Shown here: piece after piece, positions 45,165 to 55,000 of the stretch
Layout of the letters: every line of letters begins with the position of its first letter
How positions within the stretch are numbered: position 1 is the stretch's first letter
Assembly: GCA_000320605.2 (NCBI GenBank)
Contig: KB445811.1
Coordinates: forward strand, 525,405 to 589,404
DNA from: Gelatoporia subvermispora B
Taxonomy: Eukaryota > Basidiomycota > Agaricomycetes > Polyporales > Gelatoporiaceae
DNA: 64,000 nt
Reading direction: 5' to 3'
Translations under genes and position numbers: made by a program
Notes under the pieces: model-generated
What the model saw: the letters and a program-made list of their open reading frames with translations, nothing else
Database searches by the model: none
What the model was told of the DNA's origin: nothing

Positions 45165-45400
45165 ATGGCCATGCATGGCGACCCAAAAACGGATGCATGG
45201 TCATGCATGACGCTCCAAAATGCTCCCAAAATGGATGCATGACCATGCATGAGGATCCCAAATAGGACGAACGCTCATGCATGAGAGCCCAAAAAAGGCC
45301 GGATGTTCATGCATGAGCCTCATAAGCGCCTTGCGCACGGTGCTTACCGCCGTGGATGCATGCCCATCGTACGGTCACTACCGTGCATTCATGTATGAAT
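45165..45400. repeat. CATGCATG island 4, about 30-45 bp tandem units
   Basis: CATGCATG at about 45,171, 45,203, 45,245, 45,275 and 45,310, each followed by a G/A-rich word with CCCAAAA(A) (for example GCGACCCAAAAACGGATG). Same motif as the islands at 13.3-19.6 kb. Confidence 0.75.
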
Positions 45401-45417
45401 ATGTCAGCTACGCCTCA

Positions 45418-47165
45418 GTTCCTCCGAACCTCGGTGTACCGCCAGTCCGATGACAGGCATCCAGTTCTGCAAGAAGAAGGATGTCCACAGAAGCCCACAA
45501 TGATCTACAGATACTTGAAGTAGTAACTCACCCTCCAGATAAAGACAGGCGGAGCTAGTAACACAAGTCCGAGCATTCCGAACATTCCGAGCATTCCGGG
45601 ATAACGTGAAGTGCGGCTTGGCCTGTCAAAGGCTCGCAATTAATGTGATCGATGGGCGAAGGTAGAGCGTCCATTCACTTCATGGGATGTTTGGAGGCGT
45701 GCTCTTAAGGTGCTAGCCGAGTTTCTCCAAACCCCGGTGCATTGCCAGCCCGACGAGTTCTGCAAGACAGGGAATGTCCAGATGTCCACCTAATGTAGTA
45801 ACTCATCCTCCAGATCATGGAAGTCGGAGCTAGTAACGTAAGTCCTTATTTTACAAAATGGCGTGGAAGTACGCAGGTATTGAGTACAGCATTGTGTGAT
45901 TTATAGCTTTACACGGAAATGGCGACACATGAACAGAAAGGGTGAGACTGCATTCCGTGTTGTCCCTAGGCTATGTATACAGAGCAACCGATGTCGCACG
46001 CAATTGGGCGTGGGGAGGTCGATTTACGATGGTCTGAGACTCTGAGCCGCGTACCGTAAACTTACCGATCATGGAACTATCGCGTTCGTTACCACTTGAT
46101 AATAGCCTTAGCAAATCGGTCCAGATGCGATAGTCAAATTCTGGATGTCGATGTCGCTGCTCAGCTTGCTCCGAAGGTGCAACGGAACGCCCGTCCACAT
46201 TGTCGGAGGATATATATGCCCTGCATATGCGTATAGTTTTCAGGACTGTGGAGCGCAAGCGAACTTATGCAGTAATACCTCGTACTGAGGTGCCAGTTCC
46301 GTATGTGTTGGCATCCAGTCTGAGGCACCCTTGAAGCTGGATCCTTCACAAACCGGCTTCGGGAAGAGGGTCATAGCCTGTAACACTTACACGACCAGAT
46401 AGCTGAGCACGACACAGAAGAACGAGTGATGAGGAAAATCTCGCAGATGCTCTCTCAGCCAGAATGAGGGATGCCATGTGATTTCGCCGACCTTCATTAT
46501 CTGGAAGGTGAGTTACCACATCAGGTATCTGTAGATCAATGCGGGATTCTGCGGACATTCGAACATTCCCATCTTGCAGATCTGGATACCTGTCGTCGGG
46601 CTGGCGGGGCACCGCGGTTCGGAGAAGTTATCAGGAAAAATATCAAGTTCACCTTCCTGCCTTTTGGGACCTTGCGCGTGCCTTGAACGTCTTTGCGGCG
46701 CGCGGCAAGGCCGCGAAGACGCCGGCAAGCCTCGAAAGGCAGGCCAAAGGCGTCAAAGCCAATATGACATTTTCCTGATGCCAAAATCGGCTACCACCTC
46801 AAGAGCATGCCTCCAGACGTCCCGTGAGATGAATGGAAGCTCTGCTTTCGACCATTAATTGATTACATTCCGAGCCCTGGACAGGCCAAGCTGCACTCCA
46901 CGTTCTCTAGGAAGGATCGGAAGGTCCGGACTTGCATTACTAGCTCCGCCTTTCTTTATCCGGAGGGTGAGTTACTACATCAAGTATCTGTAGATCATTG
47001 TGGGCTTCTGTGGATCTGCGGACATCCTCCTTCCTGTAGAACTGGATGCCTGTCGTCGGGCTGGCGAGACACCGAGGTTCGGAGCAACTCTACTGCCGGT
47101 CTGGGAACACGTCTCCAAATGACCCGTGAAGTTGGATGAGTGCTCTAGCTTCGGTCGTCGAATAC
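45418..47165. repeat. Head-to-head inverted repeat array, about 300-bp units
   Basis: Two units in plus orientation start at 45,418 and 45,722 and two in minus orientation end at about 46,628 and 47,095. The long arm 45,418-45,735 matches the reverse complement of about 46,780-47,095, through TTCTCCGAACC-CGGTG, CGCCAG-CCGA, CTACAGATACTTGA, GGCGGAGCTAGTAA, CTTGGCCTGTC and GGAGGC-TGCTCTT. The arrangement is that of a foldback or long-TIR non-autonomous element of about 1.7 kb, perhaps nested. No transposase frame lies inside. Confidence 0.75.
46640..46790 (-). repeat. Dispersed repeat shared with 5,286-5,400
   Basis: The reverse complement carries GCCTTTGGCCTGCCTTTCGA and GGCTTGCCGG-GTCTTCGC, as at 5,290-5,345. 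It sits between the two minus-orientation units of the inverted array. Confidence 0.55.
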
Positions 47166-47740
47166 ACCGCGGGCCTTAGACATCTGTTAGGGTGATCATT
47201 GTGTGCTGAAACGAAGTATCGCACCTTGTTCTTTGACCTTAGAAATTGACAGTGTGGATCGATACCCATGGGTCTCGGTCTATATGTAACATAAGTCGAA
47301 AGCTACTCTGATGTAGAGCTCGGCATATGGGATGCACTCCGGGAGCACCAATAAACCTATACATGACCAATAGTTCACGAAAGATCAATGTACACACATG
47401 AATACACTGTGACAGAAACAACGAGCAACCGCTACCGGCGGTGTTTGAGTCCTGTAAACGGCGATAAGGCCACCCCGTGGGCATTCATTTAGAAGACGTG
47501 TGGACCTCTATCATCAAATCGAACTTAGCTCTGGACTTCTGCGCCCTGTTTAATTTGGTGCTGATGACACCTGCTCCCGATTGCGAAGGTCGAGCGACTT
47601 TCTCGCACGGCGGAAGATCTTGCACACCCCGGAAAGCAAATCACCCCGACGCCGCCACCCGGGAAAAGACCGCTCCCGACCTCGTCGCCGCAGAAGGAAG
47701 CTCCACCCCGACGCAGGTGAGGATCGAGCTCCTCAGAAAG

Positions 47741-47764
47741 CAGACGGCCGTCAGCATCTATAAG
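47741..47764 (+). promoter_or_regulatory. Promoter of copy C (CGGCCG plus TATA box)
   Basis: GACGGCCGTCAGCATCTATAAGC. The leader after it, with TGCTCACCAGACCCGAATTT then CCCTTCGCA, ends at the donor CACGACCG/gtgag (about 47,851). Confidence 0.65.
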
Positions 47765-47926
47765 CAGCCTGTGCATGAGTATCTGCAGTGCTCACCAGAC
47801 CCGAATTTCCCTTCGCACTCCCAGAGCTTACTTCAACCCAAACACGACCGGTGAGTATCCTCACCTCATCTTCGCTGAAGTTTTTCCGCCGTGAAATACT
47901 CACTCATGGCTCCTTTAGCTCCAACA

Positions 47927-48450
47927 ATGCCTTGCAGTGACTGTTCCCCAGCCCGTGAGTGGAATCGCTTGATCCTCTCCTCACCATAAGCAGCGCTCTC
48001 ATGGCGGCACTTTCAGCTCCCGCGGAGTCCCTCGCAAAGTCCGAATGTGAGTACAGTCACCTCATACTCTCTCTACTCCAAAAAGCCCGCTCACGGTGCT
48101 CTCAACTCCCAGTGTGGACGGCCCAGGGCACTATCACCCGCGGCCCTTACGCCAACTCTCAGTTCATCGGCACTTGGGTAATCAACGGGCGCGTCTACAG
48201 GTTCACCTTCACCCTCGTCAACAACGTGTCCAAATTCGATCCCATGCAGGCCAGCCTCTCGTTCAGCAGCGTGAATGATTTGACCGGCACTTGTACGGTC
48301 CATGGTCGCATCGGACCCAACCACATCAGGCTCGGGGTAGTGGGCGACTCGGAGTCCGGTGCCGTTAACGCCATCAATGGGAAGAGTAAAAACGGACCGA
48401 TTGAGATCCATCCTCTAGTCATCGGGTCCGGTACCTGGCAGAGTTCCTAA
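47927..48450 (+). CDS. Small beta-rich protein of unknown function, copy C
   Basis: Exons 47,927-47,954, 48,017-48,046 and 48,113-48,450 give 131 aa, starting MPCSDCSPAPPAESLAKSE and ending GSGTWQSS and TAA. Intron positions are the same as in copy B. The second exon is only 30 nt because the PAMA minisatellite of copy B is absent. The domain has QGTITRG, FIGTWVINGRVYRFTF, VNDLTGTCTVHGRIGPNHI and a longer insertion (SGAVNAINGKSK) before the last strand. No signal peptide, TM helix or catalytic motif. The frame is clean despite clear divergence from B, which suggests selection on the protein, unlike the neighbouring membrane gene that decayed in this copy. Confidence 0.72.
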
Positions 48451-48869
48451 GGTGAGCGCACCTCTATGGCGAGTGTATGATGTGACGGCATCACTCACGA
48501 TTGGGCAGTGCTCCGCGCAAAAGCTCTGGGGATGTGTACAATCAGTGTGGCGATGGGCTGCTCATCCATCGGACTGTACCAATTTCGTGTGTTCTGAAGC
48601 ATGTGATGTGTGAGCTCTATGAATGCATTTGGCAATCGGGGATCGCAAATCCGCGTCTGTCGATCATCCTGAGGTCCGTGTAGACAGGATATCCTCCGAG
48701 AGAGTATCATACAACTACATTCATTCTGACTCGCAGCGCGGCCGCCGCCAGCGACTCCATCCACAGTCCAGGACCTAATTGATGAAAGCGAAGCGAAAAC
48801 AAAGTCAGAGAAGTACATACTACAATCACTAATTCATCAGCGATCCTTCCATACGCCAAGGTGATCACC

Positions 48870-49530
48870 GGGAGACTCGACCACAAGCGCACTGGAATTT
48901 GACGTAGGGGCTGGCGTCCCTCTCGAAGTGATCGGTTATGGTCACCCTGCCAGGACAGAAATTGTCGCTGTCCCAGATGTACGAGTGCCCGCGGCGGGAC
49001 TCGCGTACGACGTAGCGCAGCATGAAGACCGCGACATATATTTTTACATGAGATAAAGTTGTCTTCAGTAGGAGCTAGGAGAATTGATATGAGCGTACGT
49101 ACGGACGGCAAATAGGATCCAGACCATAGCCCTGAGAGCTTGCGCATCGCGGCAACAAGCGCGTTCACATGCGAAATTCTCGTCGCGCGTACCCAACACC
49201 AGAGCGGAAAGTCACAAGGCCTCAACATGAACGCGTCGGAGGGAATAGAAGAGCAAGCGAGCGGGATTGGCTGCCATCGGGAAGTCGAGAATGCATTCGA
49301 AGCTGAGCATGCATGGCATGAGCGCAACGTTGCACGCAAACAGTAACATCTGGAACATTACCGAGCCATGGAATGGTGAGAACGAAGAGGTACATGGTTT
49401 CAAATTAAGGGCGAGCTGAAGCCGGTGATGTGCAGAGAGATGCTACATGGAGTCAATCTTTGGCGTCGTACACTGCAGGCCAGAACCAAGAGCGTTTTGG
49501 GTACGCGAGATGCAGAAGTGCCAAGAGTGT
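48870..49530 (-). pseudogene. MARVEL-like membrane protein gene, decayed copy
   Basis: Matches the gene at 10,405-11,417: SNAFSTSRWQ-IPLACSSIPS at about 49,230-49,300, RDAQALRAMVW at about 49,130 in another frame, and ALRRTRVPPRALVHLGQRQF (shifted frame) at about 49,000. Relative to the intact copy it lacks 51 bp between two copies of CATCTGGGAC and has lost the stop codon (TTCTAG to TTCCAG). The first exon and start are not found, since similarity fades at about 49,530. Confidence 0.7.
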
Positions 49531-50689
49531 ACTTCAATTCGTTAAGTTCACGTTGAAGCTGGCCTGGCATTGAGGCTCACGAGTCATGACACATAGCGGT
49601 GCTTCAGACAACAAGACTCACCGGTTATGATCGCCAGCTTCGATGAGCACCGTCACGTGCTCAACCGCGTCGTCCACCATCCAACATTCACTGCGATGTC
49701 AAACCGTGGGCAGCATCAGGGCAACCCGCACCAGAGTCGTCTCGTATCCTTGTCCTGTGTCCTGAGCAACGGCGACCTCGAACTTGAGGAACCTCGTACT
49801 CCATGGGATCGGCCACCTCATCCTCCTCGAGCCCGGTGCAGGCGACGTCTTCTTCCTCAATGCGCACCTCTGATCGTCGTGCATTCCGCGTGGTTCGGCA
49901 GACAACTTCGCCCAATTCAACGAACATTGTGGTATATCTCACATCCGCGCTCTCCTCTTGTCCCGTCTCACTAATCACAATGCGACTTGACAGTCTCACA
50001 GCCGCATAGTACAGACGGAGCCGCTTCCCTCCGTGTCACGCGTTCCTTCCCTGAGCTCCTACGATGGTCTTGCGAACGGAGATGAGCGTTATGTGAGCTT
50101 CAAAACTGTAGGTTTCGAAGTACGCGACCGCTTGGATTGCGGATGATGCTATTTGTGCTGCAGTGGCTTCTAGAAGGTGAACGTTGTTAGGCATGAGCAT
50201 TGCTCGTCTTCGTGAGGATCACAAGGCATTGGCTTATTGCTGTTTGCATAATAGTTGGCACTCGCGACTTCCCACGATTTTTTGCTACATATACCGGCTG
50301 GGCGAGATTCTCGTCATATCTCATCAACCACGCAGCGTACTACAATGATCATATGGACAAAATTGTAGTACTCATCGAGCTGCAGGTGCGCAGCGAAAGA
50401 ACAAAGCGGAACGGATAAGTTGTGGTACTATGCTGTATGCGAGCCGCCTTGCCACCATGTCAGATGACATTCCGTTCACCAAGCAGCGGTATCACTGAAA
50501 TACCCTTGGGAAATACTCCGGATTCACTCAGGGATGTATTCCTGAGGTGCATATACAGTGTTGGAACGGACAACATGTCTAGACATACTGCACTGTACGT
50601 GACGGAGGCCACTGCCTGCAGAGGTTGTCGAAGAGCACACCTTGCAACATGGATATATGCACATTTTGCACCAGCTTTGCCTCCCGCCC
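49531..50689. other. No gene resolved
   Basis: A GC-rich stretch at 49,700-49,990 has frames on both strands that might be a decayed coding exon, but no family can be named. The rest is short frames up to the assembly gap. Confidence 0.35.
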
Positions 50690-51651
50690 NNNNNNNNNNN
50701 NNNNNNNNNNNNNNNNNNNNNNNNNNNNNNNNNNNNNNNNNNNNNNNNNNNNNNNNNNNNNNNNNNNNNNNNNNNNNNNNNNNNNNNNNNNNNNNNNNNN
50801 NNNNNNNNNNNNNNNNNNNNNNNNNNNNNNNNNNNNNNNNNNNNNNNNNNNNNNNNNNNNNNNNNNNNNNNNNNNNNNNNNNNNNNNNNNNNNNNNNNNN
50901 NNNNNNNNNNNNNNNNNNNNNNNNNNNNNNNNNNNNNNNNNNNNNNNNNNNNNNNNNNNNNNNNNNNNNNNNNNNNNNNNNNNNNNNNNNNNNNNNNNNN
51001 NNNNNNNNNNNNNNNNNNNNNNNNNNNNNNNNNNNNNNNNNNNNNNNNNNNNNNNNNNNNNNNNNNNNNNNNNNNNNNNNNNNNNNNNNNNNNNNNNNNN
51101 NNNNNNNNNNNNNNNNNNNNNNNNNNNNNNNNNNNNNNNNNNNNNNNNNNNNNNNNNNNNNNNNNNNNNNNNNNNNNNNNNNNNNNNNNNNNNNNNNNNN
51201 NNNNNNNNNNNNNNNNNNNNNNNNNNNNNNNNNNNNNNNNNNNNNNNNNNNNNNNNNNNNNNNNNNNNNNNNNNNNNNNNNNNNNNNNNNNNNNNNNNNN
51301 NNNNNNNNNNNNNNNNNNNNNNNNNNNNNNNNNNNNNNNNNNNNNNNNNNNNNNNNNNNNNNNNNNNNNNNNNNNNNNNNNNNNNNNNNNNNNNNNNNNN
51401 NNNNNNNNNNNNNNNNNNNNNNNNNNNNNNNNNNNNNNNNNNNNNNNNNNNNNNNNNNNNNNNNNNNNNNNNNNNNNNNNNNNNNNNNNNNNNNNNNNNN
51501 NNNNNNNNNNNNNNNNNNNNNNNNNNNNNNNNNNNNNNNNNNNNNNNNNNNNNNNNNNNNNNNNNNNNNNNNNNNNNNNNNNNNNNNNNNNNNNNNNNNN
51601 NNNNNNNNNNNNNNNNNNNNNNNNNNNNNNNNNNNNNNNNNNNNNNNNNNN
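50690..51651. other. Assembly gap (962 N)
   Basis: Unsequenced; long frames reported across it are artefacts. Confidence 1.
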
Positions 51652-52089
51652 GCCTCGAAGAAGGACACGTGATATTCCCCTCCACGGCATGAATGAAGAC
51701 CAGCGAATGCATTGTCCCCACAATGATTGGTCCAGAACGTTGGTACCTGCAATGGCAATCTTGACTGATATATCAGTATGTCTTGTCTCGGTCGTGCTCA
51801 AAGTAACTGTGGCTCACACGGCACTCAACAGGTTGGACAGCAATAGCCCGCGCAATGGTCTCACTTTGTTTAGTGTTGGAATGTCGAGGGGGCTTGTTTT
51901 ACATTGTCAATTATGTACCGTTTGATGAAGCGCTTTTTAACATGCGACAGCTGGAATGCGTGCGCTTTACGTGCCGACAATATTGTAGACGCTGTGGGAA
52001 TTTCGTGTGAGACACAATCATCACGTGATTCTGGTCAATTTGATCTCTGGCTTGTTTTTCTTCGCCCCTTGTTTTCCTGACGCTCACAC
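51652..52089. other. Upstream region of the Helitron ORF
   Basis: No gene seen. A Helitron 5' TC terminus could lie here or inside the gap, but I could not identify it. Confidence 0.35.
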
Positions 52090-55000
52090 ATGCCGCCCCC
52101 CATGCGCTCTACCCTGAGGGGAACATTCGCAGGCCACTCTGCTCTTATCAGTGTGGATCCTGCACGATCTCACTCTACGATATCTCTATCATTTGCCAAC
52201 AGCCGTGGCATTCCCCAGACTGTGACGTCCTCTGCCACCAGTGTCAGTGCTTCGTCATGTGGGCCTTTACTGGTATACACTCCTGGGGGCTTTTTCATAT
52301 CCTCCTGTGCATATGAAATCGCATTTATGTCTGGATGCGACATTATGCTCGGTCATGACTGGCTCTCAGGGACCGGTGCGGTTTTACGGGACGGGGGAGT
52401 GAATGACCCGGAAACCCCCTTGTTCGGACCTGCACATGTCTGGCATAGAATACAAGGTATGTGCTCCTTCTGCTGTTTCGTGCTGGGCACTGACATGGAA
52501 TTAGTACTATCACATCAGGCTCCCTCTGCTTCGGGACCACACCCTTCTGGGTCCGGTTCGTCTCGGCACGTGTCCGTGTCCCACCCTCCACAGGCTGGTG
52601 TCTTAGGCTGTGGTCCTGGCACTCAGCGTCTCGATCCAACTGGCGTGGGTGACTGTGGGTCCCCTCCGGTGGTGGAACAGGCGGACTACGATGCTGTGTT
52701 TGCTCGTTTTCTGTCTGTGTACCAAACTCTATTCAATCAGGACTATGATTCGGACTCCGTCGGTCAGACACTACACTCCCATGGCCTCTCTGTGTCGCTG
52801 CGTCCTCTAGCCAAGGCGCGGACAGCATATGCACGTCATGTAATGACAGGAGCATGCGTCGTTGAGCAACACTTGGGCTGCCGTTCCCTAGCTGGTCACA
52901 ACCCGGAACTCGAGCACCACCTCCGCTCCCTGCGGCGCGCAGCGTATGATTACTGCACATTGGACTCTGCGCAGAAACCAATTATGGCAGGTTTATGTGC
53001 TGCGTTAGGCCTCACTGTTACAAACAGGTCCAAAGATTTTCGCAAATCTGTTCTGAGCTTGTTACGGCCGGTTTGTGGTCCCGAGCCCGCTTTGTCACTC
53101 GATGATGTTGTTGGTTCACTTGAACGTCTATCCCGTGTTGAGCTAAATGCTTTGGCACAAACTCATGACATCCCTCTCACTCCTCACCATCGTCGGAATG
53201 ACGTGAGAGAGTTAATTATGAAACACTTGACGTCCGGCCAGTGCTTTCAGTCGGGCACTGTCTCATGTTCTCGCGTGAGAGGTACACTCCCCCCCTCGAA
53301 CACACAAGTCGATCTGCAGATCGCACTGTTGCGCCACCTGGGGCCCCGCGCAAAATCTAAGTCGCTCCGGCGTATTCTGACGTCACATGATGTTGAATGT
53401 GAACCTACGGACAGAGTTGGTGTGCTACGACGGAAAATTAAGGCGTTGGCACGACGGCTGTTGAAAGGAAAAACTACCTGGGGCGCGAGGCGAGTGCGGG
53501 AAGAGCAGGAGCATACAGATACACGCGCCCGCCTAAGGCAGAACTGGCCGCAAATCGTGCCGCCTCACTTAAAAAATAGATTGCTGGATGCGTTCCGTCG
53601 CGAGACGTCCGCTGAACAGTTGCGGAGCGCTGCATGCGCTTCGTGTTCTGCTTTGACGCTGTGCCGAGACTTGCGGTGCATGAAATTGACCGAAGTGCCT
53701 TTGGACCTACTGCGGGTACGTTCTTCCGAACTTCAAGGCGGTCCCCCCTCTCTGTTTGCGGATGGCCCATTGAAGGACGTCATGCTGCATCCCGATGGAC
53801 TTCTCGGCGATCCCGTCTCACCGGACTGCGAAGTTCGCTTGTGCAGAGCCTGTTTCTTCCCTTTGCAGCGAAATAAATTGCCAGCGTTAGCATTGGCCAA
53901 TGGCCTGTATCTCGGTCCGGTTCCACCTGAGTTAAAAGAGTTGACAGCGATTGAGGAGGCACTTATTGCACGATCCCGGGCTAAAAGCTGGATTGTACAG
54001 CTCCGTGAGGACGGACGGGATAACGCATTGCCTAACGCTCAGCGTGCATTAAAAGGTCACGTGGTTATTCATCCACAGAGACCGGAGCCTCTTGTGGATG
54101 TTTTGCCCCCCTTGGTCGACGACATGTTGACCCTGATCTGCGTAGTATTTGTGGGCGCCGTCATGCCCTCCCGCGAATGGATCTTGTCAAAGGCGAAACC
54201 GCTTGCAGTGAGACGTGAAAAAGTTAGGGCGGCCCTCCAATGGCTTAAGAACCACAATCCGCTGTATCGTCATGTTCGCATTGCAGACGACCATCTCGCT
54301 GCTCTGCCAGAAGATGGTATGTTGCCTTATCACATCGAGCGGGTGAATCCTAGTGCGGCACAATCTACATTGACATCCAGATACGACGTGGCGGAATCGA
54401 TGATGACGCCAGATGGGGAGAGTCCATCCGTAGAGATGCTTTCATCTGTTGTAATTTCGGACGTCGACGGGCGTGCGCCAGCAAGTGAGCTCAGAGCGGC
54501 AGCGATTCGTCATGTGACACAACAGCGTAAAGGCTTTGTCTTGATGCCTCACGATCCGACCCCAGTAAATGAATTTTTTGATCCGAGCCTGCTTCCCTGT
54601 GTGTACCCTACTTTGTTTCCGTACGGCAATGGTGGATTGGAGGATCGTACCAGGACGACAGGGTTGTCTTTTAAGCGGCATTGCAAGCATCTGTTTACTC
54701 TGGGAGATCGACGCTTTCAAGAACACTACTCTTTTATGTTCACAGTGTTTAATATTCTTCAGCGGCGCTCTGTACTTTTACAGTCTAGCATGCGCATCAA
54801 AAAGGACTCTTTTCGCTCGATTGCAGGGGACTTTGCGAGCATATCAGCAGATACAGTCTCTCGAATGTGTGAGCGTCTCAGTGCATCCGAGACGTTAACT
54901 GCGACTACTGACGAAGAAAGGAAGGTTCTGAGACTGATGCGAGAGGTTAAACTAGTGACGAGAGGCGTGCCCGGCTCATCGACCGCGCGCATTGCTATGC

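Larger units (their letters stand above)
47190..49530. repeat. Inverted segmental duplication, copy 2 (partner 10,720-13,150)
   Basis: Carries the upstream flank, promoter and coding exons of copy C, the intergenic block and the decayed MARVEL-like gene, in the same order as the partner but on the opposite strand. The two copies lie about 35 kb apart. Confidence 0.88.

Noticed and set aside
50422..51925. Long open frames on both strands across 50.4-51.9 kb
   Set aside because: They run through the N gap; the real flanks contribute only short, motif-free peptides.
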